This document shows, in pieces, positions 32,101 to 42,067 of a stretch of DNA of 64,000 bases. Each line of letters starts with the position of its first letter. The stretch's first letter is position 1. The translations under genes and the position numbers were made by a program. The notes beneath the pieces are model-generated. The model was not told where the DNA came from, ran no database searches, and saw only the letters and a list, made by a program, of their open reading frames with translations. Origin of the DNA: Bowmanella dokdonensis. GTDB lineage: Bacteria; Pseudomonadota; Gammaproteobacteria; Enterobacterales; Alteromonadaceae. The stretch is taken from assembly GCF_017254865.1 (NCBI RefSeq), contig NZ_JAFKCV010000001.1:558001-622000 (forward strand), read 5' to 3'.

Positions 32101-32284
32101 GGCCATGACCGTTATTACCATCCTGGCAAGTCTCCTGCCGATCATGTTGACACAGGGGACGGGGCATGAGGTGATGCAGCGTATTGCAGCCCCCATGCTG
32201 GGTGGTATGATACTGGCCCCGTTGGTGTCTCTGTTTGTGATACCGGTATTTTTCTATATGCTGGAAAAGAGACGGGTCACTTAG
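29168..32284 (+). CDS. cusA: CusA-like heavy-metal efflux RND permease
   Basis: Proton-driven inner-membrane pump of the HME-RND group. The 1038 residues contain the standard twelve-helix plan with two large periplasmic loops. Family markers are the helix-4 motif IAIAIGALVDAAIVMIENQH (proton-relay Asp), the metal-pathway Met in the segment KTRIDMLSTGIKTPLGLKIS (equivalent to CusA Met623), the C-terminal GVAAEFGVVMYLYLNHAW and RPKAMTV. These indicate monovalent cation (Cu+/Ag+) rather than drug transport. It is the last clear pump gene of the cluster; the outer-membrane partner must be supplied from elsewhere. Confidence 0.93.
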   Translation: MLHKLIALSVRQRGLVLLLVMLLAGFGWQAMRELNVDAIPDLSDVQVIIKTPFAGQSPQLVEQQVTYPLANIMMAVPGARVVRGFSFYGDSYLYVLFEDGTDIYWARSRVLEYLNQARSQLPPQAQPELGPDASGVGWVYQYALKDTSGNWNLADLKSLQDWFLKQELQSVPGVAEVATVGGMTRTYQVVLNPLTLARYQLSAAQIIEAIRTHNGETGGASVEMGEAEYMLRVKGYLQSLDDFSAIPVGVRSATNIPLTLGEVARVQLGPELRRGIAELNGQGEVVGGIVVMRSGENAREVIQGVKNRLDELKASLPQGVEVVPTYDRSDFIDRSVDNLTEKLLLEMAIVSLVLLVFLWHLGSTLVAIIVLPLALLFSFLLMRTLDISANIMSLGGIAIAIGALVDAAIVMIENQHKILEQFQHRHGRRPGKEEHWQLVIQASQQVGPALFLTLLIITASFFPVFVLEGQEGRLFAPLALTKSFAMAGAALLAVTLVPVLMGYWVRGNILPEQKNLLSRGLIAIYRPLLRATLAFPKISLLLAAIVLASGAYPLLHLGKEFMPQIEEGDLLYMPTTLPGISAGKAAQLLQQTDRLIKQIPEVKRVFGKIGRAETATDPAPLTMLETTIQLYPREAWRDGMTMEKLIDELNQKVQIPGVTNAWVQPIKTRIDMLSTGIKTPLGLKISGPDLNEIQRIGQQVESILSQLPSTLSVYSERVAGGRYLDIQPNLQALGEYGISLMQLQELVRYAIGGAPIDQIVSGNERYPINVRFEARFREDLDALNNLPISTSAGVFVPLSALAELSILEGPGMIKSENARQVGWTFIDIQGLSIGEYLQQARVLLDKELSLPARYSVQWSGQYESLKRVEEKLWQLIPMTLVICLILLFLTLKSWSQSLVVMGSLPIALTGSLWLLWLLGFNLSIAVVVGMIALAGVAAEFGVVMYLYLNHAWQESGQKDRSGLLQATMEGAVQRIRPKAMTVITILASLLPIMLTQGTGHEVMQRIAAPMLGGMILAPLVSLFVIPVFFYMLEKRRVT

Positions 32285-32291
32285 GGCGCAG

Positions 32292-32540
32292 ATGGCACAG
32301 CAGCTAGAGTTTTTCGATATCCCCAGCCCCTGTATCGGCGTTTGCCAGACAGGGCCCAGGGGATATTGTCTGGGCTGCTACCGGTCCCGGGATGAACGAT
32401 TGTACTGGCTGCAACTGGAGCCGGACGTGAAGCGCAAGATTGTCAGGGCCTGCCAGTTACGCAAGCGGCGAGCCGAACTCGCCCGACAAAAGGAGGGGGA
32501 CAAGGGCCCTGAGCCAGAGCAGCGGGAACTTGAAATATAG
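32292..32540 (+). CDS. DUF1289 small cysteine-rich protein
   Basis: An 82-residue protein with the DUF1289 pattern SPCIGVCQTGPRGYCLGCYRS, a four-Cys arrangement probably binding metal, followed by a W and a basic helix ending in a charged tail. It starts seven bases after cusA and is probably co-transcribed. Function unknown; its presence after a copper pump may be coincidental because DUF1289 genes occur in many contexts. Confidence 0.85.
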   Translation: MAQQLEFFDIPSPCIGVCQTGPRGYCLGCYRSRDERLYWLQLEPDVKRKIVRACQLRKRRAELARQKEGDKGPEPEQRELEI

Positions 32541-32568
32541 GGCATGTTGACCCAGTGGAGAAACCTTG

Positions 32569-33402
32569 ATGAAAGCCAGTGAAGTGGCCAAATTTGCCAG
32601 CCAGTCCTTCGCTTTGCCGGACACCTGTTCGCGTATCCGAGCGTTGCTGGATGATCCTGCCGCCGATTCGGCCGATATTGCCGAGGTCATCGCCCTGGAT
32701 CCCTCACTTAGCTCCAAATTGCTGCGCCTGGCCAACAGCGCCCTGTTTCGCTTTCCTGCTCAAATCAACTCCATCAGCAAGGCGGTTAATGTCATCGGTG
32801 GGGAAGCCCTGTATAACCTGGCGTTGGCAGAAACGGCCACCACTGCCTTTAAACACTTTTCCAATGAAGCCATCAACCTTAAACGCTTCTGGCAGCAAAG
32901 CGTATTCGGAGGCCTGCTCGCCAAGCATATGAGCAAAATTGTCAAGGTGCGTGGCAGTGATGAATACTTTGTTACCGGCCTGCTGCATCAGTTCAGCGAA
33001 CTGGTGGTGGCCACCAGGGCGCCGGAACTGGCCAGTAAATGTGAGGCTTATCACGAGGATGCTTTACCCTGGCAGACTCAGCGAGAAGAACTCGGGTTTA
33101 CCTATGCCGAATGCTCCGCGTTGATCTTGAAAAAATGGCAGTTGCCAGAACAATTCGCCCATGTGATTGCCAATGTGCATCAGGACATCAATGCCCGCAC
33201 GGGTAAGGATATTCTCATCGGTCATTTTGCTGTCCGCCTGGCTTTGCATATGGTGGACAGCCGATACAGCCTGAGCGCCCTGCTGTCGCCAGCAGGACTG
33301 AAAAAGCTCAAACTGGAAGCCGACGATATCCAGGACTTGATGAAGTTCACCCGTATGGACGCCCACAAGCTGTTGGCTTTGATGAACCCTGAGTTGTTTT
33401 GA
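32569..33402 (+). CDS. HDOD-domain protein
   Basis: A 277-residue single-domain HDOD protein: the DPSLSSKLLRLANSALFRFP segment near 45-65 and the INSISKAVNVIGGEALYNL stretch define the fold, which resembles HD phosphohydrolases but lacks a complete HD metal site. HDOD proteins act in signalling, sometimes with c-di-GMP or chemotaxis outputs. No receiver, GGDEF or EAL domain is attached. ATG at 32569 is preceded by GGAG. Partner unknown. Confidence 0.88.
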   Translation: MKASEVAKFASQSFALPDTCSRIRALLDDPAADSADIAEVIALDPSLSSKLLRLANSALFRFPAQINSISKAVNVIGGEALYNLALAETATTAFKHFSNEAINLKRFWQQSVFGGLLAKHMSKIVKVRGSDEYFVTGLLHQFSELVVATRAPELASKCEAYHEDALPWQTQREELGFTYAECSALILKKWQLPEQFAHVIANVHQDINARTGKDILIGHFAVRLALHMVDSRYSLSALLSPAGLKKLKLEADDIQDLMKFTRMDAHKLLALMNPELF

Positions 33403-33570
33403 TATTGCTGCCTGGCAATAACAATTCCCACCTTTTTCCTACTTTTTCTACCCTGGGTTCACATATCAGGAAAGCGTCATGCGTAAGCTTTCCAGGGGGA
33501 CGAATAGTTGGTTGTCCGCCGCCCCCCTGATAGGATTAAGCAGGTCATTAAGTATCAGGCAGGGAGCAGT

Positions 33571-34779
33571 ATGACAATCGTCAGCAAAGAGGGATTACAA
33601 ACATGGCGGGTATTGTTGGCCCTTGGTTTTTTGTTCTGCCTGACGGCTTGCCTCTCCACCCCTGACCAACCGAGCAGGACTCAGGCATCACTGGCTCTGC
33701 CGCTGGAATCGGACGGATTTCCGCATCCTGGCCATATCCAGTCAACCGAGGAATTATTTTCCCTGAGCAGGGAGCAAAGTGCACACTTCCTGAATTACTT
33801 TCATGCCCCTGAACAGCAACCACTGGCACCCCACCGAAGACTCTATCGCTATCTGGAGACCGTATTGTGGGGGTTTAATTTTCGTGGCGATACCCTGACG
33901 GCCAGCGAGGCCTTGACCCAAAATGCCGGCAACTGCATGTCGCTGGCGATACTCACCACAGCATTGGCCAGGCTGGTGGACCTTGAACTGGACTATCAGA
34001 TGGTCAACTCCATCCCAATCTATCAGATGGAAGACAAACTGTTGTTGTTATCGCGTCACGTGCGTACCTACTTATATGACCCAGGTTATCTGCCGGGCGA
34101 AGATATGCTGGTTTTACGTCGCCCCGGCATCATAGTGGACTACTTCCCCAACTCTGGGAATCATCTTGGCGAGCGGGTGTCAGAAGCCGACTTTTTTGCC
34201 ATGTATTATCAGAATATGGCGGCCAGGGCGATGGTGGAAGGCGACCTGCCCAAAGCGTACTGGCTCATCAGGGAGGCGCTCATATATTCACCGAAGAACA
34301 GTGAGAGCCTTAATACTCTGGCGGTCATTTATCGACAGGCAGGTCAGGATGACAGGGCTGAACGGGTTTATCGCTATGCCCTCGAAGAGTCCGGAAAATC
34401 CTTGAATGTGTTAGACAACTATCGCCACCTGCTGCTGCGGCAAGGCAGAGTTGACGAGGCAGAAGCGCTGGCCAACCAGTTGACCAACTCTGAGGATACC
34501 AATCCGTACAGTTGGATGAAGATGGCCAATGAGGCATACCGGCAAGGTCACTTTGGTCATGCCATCCAGTTCTACAATCAGGCCATAGAGTTGGCACCCT
34601 ATCTGGATCAGGGCTACTTCGGCCTGGCCAAAACCTATTATCAGAGGGGCGATACGATTCGCTCGGCCAGGGCTTTGGAACAGGCCATGGCCAAAAGTTA
34701 TCAGCAGGAAACCCGGCAATTATACTTTGCCAAATTGCAGACTTTGCAGGCCATTGAAAATGGCAGCGGGGACAATTGA
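33571..34779 (+). CDS. TPR-repeat lipoprotein with a transglutaminase-like N-terminal region
   Basis: A 402-residue protein starting MTIVSKEGLQTWRVLLALGF with lipobox LTAC near residue 26. The segment NAGNCMSLAILTTALARL, with a Cys after N-A-G-N and a His in LLSRHVRTYLYDP, resembles the Cys-His core of transglutaminase-like folds. The C-terminal third has at least three to four TPR units (PKNSESLNTLAVIYRQAGQD; NPYSWMKMANEAYRQGHFGH; APYLDQGYFGLAKTYYQRGD). The frame is open 21 codons upstream; the chosen ATG has AGGGAG before it. Probably periplasmic-facing. Function not known. Confidence 0.75.
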   Translation: MTIVSKEGLQTWRVLLALGFLFCLTACLSTPDQPSRTQASLALPLESDGFPHPGHIQSTEELFSLSREQSAHFLNYFHAPEQQPLAPHRRLYRYLETVLWGFNFRGDTLTASEALTQNAGNCMSLAILTTALARLVDLELDYQMVNSIPIYQMEDKLLLLSRHVRTYLYDPGYLPGEDMLVLRRPGIIVDYFPNSGNHLGERVSEADFFAMYYQNMAARAMVEGDLPKAYWLIREALIYSPKNSESLNTLAVIYRQAGQDDRAERVYRYALEESGKSLNVLDNYRHLLLRQGRVDEAEALANQLTNSEDTNPYSWMKMANEAYRQGHFGHAIQFYNQAIELAPYLDQGYFGLAKTYYQRGDTIRSARALEQAMAKSYQQETRQLYFAKLQTLQAIENGSGDN

Positions 34780-34976
34780 GAACGATTCCTATCTATTCAT
34801 AAGGTTTATTAAATTTTGTACAACATCACTGGCATTTATATTGGCTATAAGTGAAACAAAGGTCCGGCAAATTTAAATTTTCCCTGTAAAGCCTTATACT
34901 TGTCGGGTTTCAATACCCTTGCCACGCATCGCCAGCCGATGTTGCGGGCAACTAATCATCCAAGAGGACAAAACTT

Positions 34977-37589
34977 GTGTTAGAAGCATATCGTCAACAC
35001 GTGGCCGAGCGTGCCGCCGAAGGTGTCCCCCCCAAACCTCTGAGCGCCGAGCAGGTAGCCGAACTGGTTGAACTGTTGAAAAACCCGCCGGCCGGGGAAG
35101 AAGCGTTTCTGGTGGAACTGCTCTCCGAGCGGGTCCCTCCAGGCGTGGATGAAGCCGCTTATGTCAAGGCTGGTTTTCTGTCAGCCATCGTTAAAGGTGA
35201 AGCCAATAGTCCTTTGATCTCCAAGGATGCAGCAGTGCAATTGCTTGGCAATATGCACGGCGGCTACAACATCGAAACCCTGTTGGAGCTGCTGGACGAT
35301 AAAGAGTTGGCCGAATTGGCCGCTGAAGAGCTCAAGCATACCCTGCTGATGTTTGACGCCTTCCATGATGTGGAAGAAAAAGCCAGAGCGGGCAATGCAT
35401 TCGCTAAGGAAGTTCTGCAGTCCTGGGCCGATGCCGAGTGGTTTACCAGTCGCCCCGAGCTGGAAGAGAAAATCACCGTTACTGTTTTCAAGGTCACAGG
35501 AGAAACCAATACTGACGACCTGTCGCCGGCGCCTGATGCCTGGTCCCGTCCAGATATCCCGCTGCATGCCCGCGCCATGTACAAGATGGCCCGTGAAGGT
35601 ATTACGCCCGACCAGCCAGGTGAAGTGGGACCACTTAAACAAATCGAAGAGATAAAGGCCAAAGGCCACCCTGTTGCCTTTATCGGCGATGTGGTCGGTA
35701 CCGGTTCTTCACGCAAATCCGCCACCAACTCGGTGCTCTGGTACTTTGGTGAGGATATGCCGGGCGTGCCTAACAAGCGCAGCGGGGGGATCTGCTTTGG
35801 CTCCAAAGTGGCACCCATCTTCTTCAACACCATGGAAGATGCCGGCGCTCTTGTTTTTGAAGCCGATGTGGACAAGATGGAAATGGGCGATGTCATTGAC
35901 ATCTATCCCTTTGAGGGCAAGATCACCAACCACGAAACCGGCGAGCTGCTGGCCGAGTACAATTACAACTCCAAGGTGATCCTGGATGAAGTAAGAGTCG
36001 GTGGTCGTATCAATATGATTATCGGCCGCGGCCTGACTGAGAAAGCCCGCGAGTCTCTGGGCCTGCCACCAGCGGACTTTTTCCGTACCCCGGAGCAGCC
36101 AGCCGAATCCGATAAAGGCTTTACCCTGGCGCAGAAAATGGTCGGCCGCGCCTGCGGCGTGGACGGTATCCGCCCCGGTACATACTGCGAACCTAAGATG
36201 ACCACAGTCGGCTCCCAGGACACCACTGGTCCCATGACCCGTGATGAGCTTAAAGACCTGGCCTGTCTGGGCTTTTCTGCCGATCTGACCATGCAGTCTT
36301 TCTGTCACACGGCCGCCTATCCCAAGCCGGTGGATATCGATACCCAGCATACGCTGCCGGATTTCATTATGAACCGTGGCGGTGTATCACTGCGTCCCGG
36401 CGACGGTATCATCCACAGCTGGCTGAACCGTATGCTGCTGCCCGACACTGTGGGCACAGGTGGCGACTCCCATACCCGTTTCCCGCTGGGTATTTCCTTC
36501 CCGGCAGGTTCCGGCCTGGTGGCTTTCGCCGCCGCCACCGGTGTCATGCCGCTGGACATGCCAGAGTCAGTATTGGTGCGTTTCAAAGGCAAGATGCAGC
36601 CAGGGATCACACTGCGCGACCTGGTCCATGCGATTCCGCTTTATGGTATCAAGCAGGGCCTGCTGACGGTGGCCAAGAAAGGCAAGATTAACGCTTTCTC
36701 CGGTCGTATCCTGGAAATCGAAGGTCTGGAACACCTGACCGTCGAACAGGCTTTCGAACTGTCCGACGCCTCTGCCGAGCGTTCTGCTGCCGGTTGCACC
36801 ATCAACCTGTCTGAAGAGTCCGTGGCCGAGTACCTGCGCTCCAATATCACCATGCTGCGCTGGATGATCAATGAAGGCTACGGCGATCCCCGTACCCTGG
36901 AGCGTCGTGCCCGTAAGATGGAAGAGTGGCTGGCCAATCCGTCCCTGATGCGCGCCGACAAGGATGCCGAATACGCTGAAGTGATCGAAATCGATCTGGC
37001 CGATATCAAAGAGCCCATCGTCTGCTGTCCCAATGATCCGGATGATGCCAAGACCCTGTCTGACGTGGCCGGTGACAAGGTGGACGAAGTCTTTATCGGT
37101 TCCTGTATGACCAATATCGGTCACTTCCGCGCCGCCGGTAAGCTGCTGGAGCAGAACAAAGACGCCCTGAACACCCGTCTGTGGATGTCGCCGCCAACCA
37201 AGATGGACCAGGCCCAGTTGATGGAAGAGGGCTATTACAACATCTACGGACGTGCCGGGGTACGCACGGAAATGCCCGGATGTTCCTTGTGTATGGGTAA
37301 CCAGGCGCGGGTCAAGGCCGGCAGCACGGTTCTGTCCACGTCCACCCGTAACTTCCCCAACCGTCTGGGGGATGGCGCCAATGTGTACCTGACATCGGCC
37401 GAGCTGGCGGCAGTGGGTGCTATCCTGGGACGGATTCCCACCACCGAAGAGTACCTGCAGTATGCCAGTAAGATCGATTCCATGGCGGCCGATGTGTATC
37501 GCTACCTGAACTTCGATCGTATGGATGTGTTCACAAAAGCGGAAGAGAAGGCCAAAGCCAATATCATCCCTACCCTGAACGTGGCCTAA
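34977..37589 (+). CDS. acnB: Bifunctional aconitate hydratase 2 / 2-methylisocitrate dehydratase
   Basis: AcnB is the main TCA-cycle aconitase with a [4Fe-4S] cluster. The 870-residue protein starts at GTG with AGAGGA upstream and reads [20 protein letters not shown], aligning with E. coli AcnB from residue 1. The N-terminal HEAT-like and swivel domains precede the catalytic core. Cluster ligands are in [11 protein letters not shown] and [12 protein letters not shown] near the C-terminus; [20 protein letters not shown] is the substrate segment. It ends at a clear terminator. The 197-base upstream gap holds AT-rich sequence but no site I can name. Confidence 0.97.
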   Translation: MLEAYRQHVAERAAEGVPPKPLSAEQVAELVELLKNPPAGEEAFLVELLSERVPPGVDEAAYVKAGFLSAIVKGEANSPLISKDAAVQLLGNMHGGYNIETLLELLDDKELAELAAEELKHTLLMFDAFHDVEEKARAGNAFAKEVLQSWADAEWFTSRPELEEKITVTVFKVTGETNTDDLSPAPDAWSRPDIPLHARAMYKMAREGITPDQPGEVGPLKQIEEIKAKGHPVAFIGDVVGTGSSRKSATNSVLWYFGEDMPGVPNKRSGGICFGSKVAPIFFNTMEDAGALVFEADVDKMEMGDVIDIYPFEGKITNHETGELLAEYNYNSKVILDEVRVGGRINMIIGRGLTEKARESLGLPPADFFRTPEQPAESDKGFTLAQKMVGRACGVDGIRPGTYCEPKMTTVGSQDTTGPMTRDELKDLACLGFSADLTMQSFCHTAAYPKPVDIDTQHTLPDFIMNRGGVSLRPGDGIIHSWLNRMLLPDTVGTGGDSHTRFPLGISFPAGSGLVAFAAATGVMPLDMPESVLVRFKGKMQPGITLRDLVHAIPLYGIKQGLLTVAKKGKINAFSGRILEIEGLEHLTVEQAFELSDASAERSAAGCTINLSEESVAEYLRSNITMLRWMINEGYGDPRTLERRARKMEEWLANPSLMRADKDAEYAEVIEIDLADIKEPIVCCPNDPDDAKTLSDVAGDKVDEVFIGSCMTNIGHFRAAGKLLEQNKDALNTRLWMSPPTKMDQAQLMEEGYYNIYGRAGVRTEMPGCSLCMGNQARVKAGSTVLSTSTRNFPNRLGDGANVYLTSAELAAVGAILGRIPTTEEYLQYASKIDSMAADVYRYLNFDRMDVFTKAEEKAKANIIPTLNVA

Positions 37590-37607
37590 GGTCAGTTCAA
37601 TCCTCTG

Positions 37608-37632
37608 AAAGCCGGGCTTGTCCCGGCTTTTT
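37608..37632 (+). terminator. Intrinsic terminator after acnB
   Basis: AAAGCCGGG, a five-base loop, CCCGGCTTT and two further T. Ends the acnB transcript before the deo operon. Confidence 0.88.
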
Positions 37633-37719
37633 GCCCTTTTGGGGTACCTCTTTTGCCCCCCTTGTATACAGCGCCGCCAGGCGTTAGAACTAACCGGTAC
37701 GTTAAAACGGATTTTTTGT

Positions 37720-37736
37720 CCCGCACCTTGTGCGGG
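37720..37736. promoter_or_regulatory. Hairpin or operator upstream of deoC
   Basis: Perfect CCCGCAC-CTT-GTGCGGG inverted repeat 58 bases before the deoC start. It is preceded, not followed, by a T-run, so it is a poor terminator on the plus strand. It may be a regulatory hairpin in the deo leader or a protein-binding palindrome. Confidence 0.45.
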
Positions 37737-37794
37737 CTCTTCATGGAACCAAGTCGTGGTTAGCACTAATTAACAGAACTTGGGTGGAACTTCG

Positions 37795-38568
37795 ATGAAT
37801 AACCTGCACTCGGTCGCCAGACGCACCCTGCCGCTGGTGGATCTGACCTGTTTGAATGAAACAGACTCCCAGCAGACCATTTCCGCTTTATGTGACAAGG
37901 CCCAGACCCCCTGGGGACCGGTAGCGGCAATCTGCATCTATCCCCTGTGGCTTAAGCACGCCCGGACCCGGCTGGACGCCGTGCCGGGCAACCAAGTGCG
38001 ACTGGCCACTGTGGTTAATTTTCCGCACGGTGATCTTTCGCTCCATCAGATTGAGATACAGATCGGCCAGTCATTGGCGGCGGGCGCCGATGAGATAGAT
38101 CTGGTCATGCCCTACCGGCAACTGCAGGGGGGCGAGGTTGGGTCAGTCGCAAGGTTGCTGAAAAGCTGCAGGCGCTGGTGCCACAAAGCGGTCCTGAAAG
38201 TGATTCTTGAAACCGGCGAGCTGGAGCACAGCGGGCTGATTAGCCAGGCCGCTGCCCTGGCCATTGACTGTGGCGCGGATTTTATCAAAACCTCCACCGG
38301 CAAGGCGCCGGTTAATGCCACGCTGGATGCGGCCAGGCTGATGCTGGAACAGATCCACCGGCTTAATCCGGCGGTAGGTTTTAAGGCGGCAGGCGGGATA
38401 CGTACGCTGGAACAGGCCGCCGGGTATTTGTCCCTGGCCGACGAGCTGATGGGAGCATGCTGGATATCGCCTTCGCATTTTCGCTTTGGCGCTTCAGGAC
38501 TGCTGGACAGCCTGATGGCTGAGCTGTCAGGTACCAACAGCACAGCTACCCAAGATCAGGGCTACTGA
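37795..38568 (+). CDS. deoC: Deoxyribose-phosphate aldolase
   Basis: DeoC splits deoxyribose 5-phosphate to acetaldehyde and glyceraldehyde 3-phosphate. The 257-residue class I aldolase has the Schiff-base lysine in CGADFIKTSTGK and the proton-relay lysine in VGFKAAGGIRT, with VVNFPHGDLS and EIDLVMPY also matching. ATG at 37795 follows GGTGGAAC; an in-frame codon 15 bases upstream is less likely. First gene of deoC-deoA-deoB-deoD. Confidence 0.95.
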   Translation: MNNLHSVARRTLPLVDLTCLNETDSQQTISALCDKAQTPWGPVAAICIYPLWLKHARTRLDAVPGNQVRLATVVNFPHGDLSLHQIEIQIGQSLAAGADEIDLVMPYRQLQGGEVGSVARLLKSCRRWCHKAVLKVILETGELEHSGLISQAAALAIDCGADFIKTSTGKAPVNATLDAARLMLEQIHRLNPAVGFKAAGGIRTLEQAAGYLSLADELMGACWISPSHFRFGASGLLDSLMAELSGTNSTATQDQGY

Positions 38569-38570
38569 GT

Positions 38571-39908
38571 ATGTGGATGAAAGAGCTGATCGACAAAAAG
38601 CGTCGTGGCCAGCTTCTTAGCGCCCAGGAAATTGAGTTTCTGGTCAAGGGGATTACCCAGGGTCAGCTTAGCGATGCGCAAGTGGCCGCCTTTGCCATGG
38701 CTGTTTGCTGTCAAGGCATGGCTGTCGCTGAACAAGTCGCGTTGACGCGGGCCATGCGTGATTCAGGCAGCGTACTGGACTGGCGGGATATGCACCTGGA
38801 CGGCCCTTTGCTGGACAAACACAGCACCGGCGGAGTGGGCGATTTGACCAGTTTGGTGCTGGCTCCCATGCTGGCAGCCTGTGGCGCCTATGTACCGATG
38901 ATTTCAGGCCGGGGTCTGGGCCATACGGGTGGCACACTGGACAAGCTGGAGGCGATCCCCGGTTTCCGTACTTGTCGCAGTACCGGGGAATTCAAAACCC
39001 AGGTGAAACAGACCGGCCTGGCGATTGTCGAACAAAGCTCCCAACTGGCCCCAGCTGACAAGCGCCTGTACGCCATTCGGGATAATGCCGCCTGTGTCGA
39101 GTCGGCTGCCCTTATACAGGCATCAATTCTGAGCAAGAAGCTGGCCGCCGGTATCCAGTATCTGTTGCTGGATGTCAAGCAAGGCAACGGCGCTTTTATG
39201 CCAGATACCGATAACGCAGCACAACTGGCCTCACTCATCACCCAGATCGCGCAGCAACTGGGGCTGTCTTGTGCGGCGCTGGTGACTGATATGAATCAGG
39301 TGTTTTCTGCCAGCGTGGGTCATAGCCTGGAAGTGCAGGAAGCCCTGGATTCTCTGACAGGCCAGCGACGAGCGTCAAGGTTACTGGAGCTTTGCCTGGC
39401 ACTGGGGGAAAGACTCCTGTGCTTGTCCGGCTTGCAGCCAACTCCTGAACAGGCCAGGGTGGCTCTGATGAAGGCTCTTGACAGCCAGAAAGCTCTTGAG
39501 CGCTTTGCCGCCATGATCCATGCCGCCGGCGGCCCGGCGGACTTTGTTGAACGGGCGGCAACTTATTTGCCGCAGGCACCGATACAGCTGCCGGTTTATG
39601 CCGGCGATAGCGGCTATGTGCAGCAGATGGACTGCAGGAAACTCGGTATAAGCCTGATTGGTCTGGGTGGAGGCCGAGTCCAGGCAACCGATTGCATAGA
39701 TCATAGCGTCGGTCTGAGTGAGCTGTGCCAAGTGGGGACATTTGTAGACAGCGGACGCCCTCTTGCAGTGATTCACGCCCGCCATCATCATCAGGCGGAG
39801 AAATGCCGGGCCCTGCTGCTTGAAGCCATCAAGACAGGACCCCAGAAGCCTGCACCCCACCCCATTATTCTCGGGGAGGTGGGACAATGCCACGGGCCAT
39901 CATTCTGA
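38571..39908 (+). CDS. deoA: Thymidine phosphorylase
   Basis: DeoA converts thymidine and phosphate to thymine and deoxyribose 1-phosphate. The 445-residue protein has the family phosphate-binding block [20 protein letters not shown] and the signature [20 protein letters not shown], with [14 protein letters not shown]-type substrate residues ([13 protein letters not shown] is visible). It starts three bases after deoC and overlaps deoB by 22 bases. Confidence 0.96.
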   Translation: MWMKELIDKKRRGQLLSAQEIEFLVKGITQGQLSDAQVAAFAMAVCCQGMAVAEQVALTRAMRDSGSVLDWRDMHLDGPLLDKHSTGGVGDLTSLVLAPMLAACGAYVPMISGRGLGHTGGTLDKLEAIPGFRTCRSTGEFKTQVKQTGLAIVEQSSQLAPADKRLYAIRDNAACVESAALIQASILSKKLAAGIQYLLLDVKQGNGAFMPDTDNAAQLASLITQIAQQLGLSCAALVTDMNQVFSASVGHSLEVQEALDSLTGQRRASRLLELCLALGERLLCLSGLQPTPEQARVALMKALDSQKALERFAAMIHAAGGPADFVERAATYLPQAPIQLPVYAGDSGYVQQMDCRKLGISLIGLGGGRVQATDCIDHSVGLSELCQVGTFVDSGRPLAVIHARHHHQAEKCRALLLEAIKTGPQKPAPHPIILGEVGQCHGPSF

Positions 39909-41128
39909 TGCTCGACTCCTTTGGCATAGGCGCCAGTCATGATGCTGAGGTGTTTGGTGATGCAGGTGCCGATACCCTGGGTCATATTGCCCAAGCCTGC
40001 GCCAGGGGCGAGGCCGATCAAGGCCGTCAGGGTCCTTTGCATATCCCCAATTTGGTGCGTCTGGGTCTGGCCCATGCGGCATACCTCAGTACCGGCAGTT
40101 GGCCGGCGGGTTTATCCATGCTGACACCGGTCGTGGCCGCATACGGCTATGCAGCATCCATCAGTACCGGCAAGGACACCACCAGCGGACACTGGGAAAT
40201 GGCAGGGGTGCCGGTGTTATCCAAATGGGGCTATTTTCCCGATAAGGCTGATTGCTTTCCAGCAACGCTGCTGGAAAAAATCCTGATTAGATGCGGGCTG
40301 TCGGGCAGTCTTGGGCACTGTCACGCTTCCGGCACCCAGATCATACAACAGCTGGGCGAGCAGCATATTCGCTGTGGCTTACCCATTTTTTATACCTCCG
40401 GTGATTCGGTGTTTCAGGTGGCATGCCATGAAGAATATTTCGGCCTGGAGGCCTTGTACAAGCTGTGTGAAATTGCCCGTCAGGAGCTGGATGCATACCG
40501 GATAGCCCGGGTCATTGCCCGGCCTTTCAGCGGCCATGCAGCTGGAGCCTTCCAGCGCACCCGCAATCGTCGGGATTACAGCATGGCGCCGCCGTCTGCC
40601 ACCTTACTGGACAAACTGACCGAAGCCGGACATCAAGTGTCCGGTGTGGGAAAAATAGCCGATATCTATTGCCACCGTGGAATCGGCACCAGCCTTAAAG
40701 CCAGCGGGCTGGCGCAACTGTTTGATAAAACCCTTGAAGCCTGGGACACCTTGCAGGAGTCGGGGCTGGTATTTACCAATTTTGTCGATTTTGACACTGA
40801 ATACGGACACAGACGCGATCTGGCGGGTTATGCCAGGGCGCTGGAATATTTCGACCAACGTCTGCCACAGCTGCTGGCTCGTCTGCGGCCAGATGACTTG
40901 CTGGTGATCACCGCTGACCATGGGTGCGATCCCAGTTGGCCGGGCAGCGATCATACCCGGGAGAATGTACCTGTACTGGCGCTAGGGCGGTCGGTTGGAA
41001 GGCGCTCTGTCGGACGGCGATCTAGCTTTGCCGATATTGGTCAGTCTCTGGCCAGCTACTTCGGACTCCCGCCCCTGGCATACGGGTGTTCCTTTTTGGA
41101 ACCAACAGGATCAGGAGTCAATCTGTGA
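39887..41128 (+). CDS. deoB: Phosphopentomutase
   Basis: DeoB interconverts (deoxy)ribose 1-phosphate and 5-phosphate, joining the phosphorylases to DeoC. The 413-residue alkaline-phosphatase-superfamily enzyme shows metal-binding segments [24 protein letters not shown] (Thr phosphorylation site), [33 protein letters not shown]. An Arg-rich direct repeat ([10 protein letters not shown]) near residue 370 replaces the usual loop. Start ATG has GGGGAGGTGGGACA upstream. Its stop overlaps the deoD start. Confidence 0.96.
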   Translation: MPRAIILMLDSFGIGASHDAEVFGDAGADTLGHIAQACARGEADQGRQGPLHIPNLVRLGLAHAAYLSTGSWPAGLSMLTPVVAAYGYAASISTGKDTTSGHWEMAGVPVLSKWGYFPDKADCFPATLLEKILIRCGLSGSLGHCHASGTQIIQQLGEQHIRCGLPIFYTSGDSVFQVACHEEYFGLEALYKLCEIARQELDAYRIARVIARPFSGHAAGAFQRTRNRRDYSMAPPSATLLDKLTEAGHQVSGVGKIADIYCHRGIGTSLKASGLAQLFDKTLEAWDTLQESGLVFTNFVDFDTEYGHRRDLAGYARALEYFDQRLPQLLARLRPDDLLVITADHGCDPSWPGSDHTRENVPVLALGRSVGRRSVGRRSSFADIGQSLASYFGLPPLAYGCSFLEPTGSGVNL

Positions 41129-41835
41129 GTACTTTACATATCAATGCTCAGCCGGGAGACTTTGCCGAGACCGTTTTGTTGCCCGGGGATCCCCTGCGAG
41201 CCAGGTATATTGCCGAACGTTTCTTACACCGGAGCAGATTGGTGACCGATGTGCGCAATATGCTCGGCTATACAGGCTACTTCCGTGACAGACAGGTGTC
41301 TGTGATGGGATCGGGGATGGGGATACCCTCCTGCGTACTTTATGCCACAGAGCTGCTGCGCAACTTCTCCGTGAAGCACCTGATCCGGGTTGGTAGTTGT
41401 GGAGCCGTCAGCGATAAGGTCGAGCTGGGGGATGTCTTGCTCGCCATGGGGGCTTGCACGGATTCGTCCATTAACCGCCAGCGCTTCGGCGGTCATGACT
41501 TTGCTGCCATTGCCGACTACCAGCTATTGCAGAGCGCCGTACAGGCGGCCCAGACCAGGGGGGTTCCCGTCAAGGTGGGGAATATTTTTTCCACAGATCT
41601 CTTTTATGGGGAAGGTTCGGACATCCTGGAATTGATGGAAAAGATGGGGGTGCTGGGCGTGGAAATGGAAGCCGCCGGCTTGTATGGGGTGGCTCACAGG
41701 TTCGGCGGCAAAGCTTTGTGCATGGCCACCGTATCGGATCATCTGCGTAGCGGTCAGGCCTTATCGCCGAAGCAGCGCCAGACGGGCTTGGATAATATGA
41801 TTGAAGTGGGTCTGCAGACTGCGCTATTGCTGTGA
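41125..41835 (+). CDS. deoD: Purine-nucleoside phosphorylase
   Basis: DeoD phosphorolyses purine (deoxy)nucleosides. The 236-residue protein begins at GTG 41125 ([20 protein letters not shown]), overlapping the deoB stop as GTGA and preceded by GGAG. Family markers: [44 protein letters not shown] (purine and ribose binding) and TVSDHL with the catalytic Asp. It closes the deo operon and is followed by a hairpin with five T. Confidence 0.96.
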   Translation: MSTLHINAQPGDFAETVLLPGDPLRARYIAERFLHRSRLVTDVRNMLGYTGYFRDRQVSVMGSGMGIPSCVLYATELLRNFSVKHLIRVGSCGAVSDKVELGDVLLAMGACTDSSINRQRFGGHDFAAIADYQLLQSAVQAAQTRGVPVKVGNIFSTDLFYGEGSDILELMEKMGVLGVEMEAAGLYGVAHRFGGKALCMATVSDHLRSGQALSPKQRQTGLDNMIEVGLQTALLL

Positions 41836-41839
41836 AAGA

Positions 41840-41881
41840 GGGGCAGAGCTGCGCCTTTCTGGTGCAACTCTGGGCCTTTTT
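41840..41881 (+). terminator. Probable terminator after deoD
   Basis: GGGGCAGAGCTGCGCC and GGTGCAACTCTGGGCC pair imperfectly around TTTCT and are followed by TTTTT. Several mismatches make it weaker than the others listed. Confidence 0.6.
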
Positions 41882-42067
41882 AGCCAAGCTGTTCCCTTTG
41901 GCTTCATTTCATTGTCACTAAACCGGGTTGTCATATCAGCTGCAGCAAACATGCTATATGCTGGTGTGAATAATGCTTGGGATTGCTACCTTTGTACGGC
42001 GTGTTGAATTAACAAAGCGATATCAGTCTCCAACGCCTGTGGCTCACTGATGACAAAAGGACATGAA

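Noticed and set aside
37720-37736. Second acnB terminator
   Set aside because: The T-run is upstream of the stem, so it is listed only as a possible regulatory hairpin.
36567-37766. 399-codon minus-strand frame opposite acnB
   Set aside because: Antisense shadow of a highly conserved enzyme with biased codon use.
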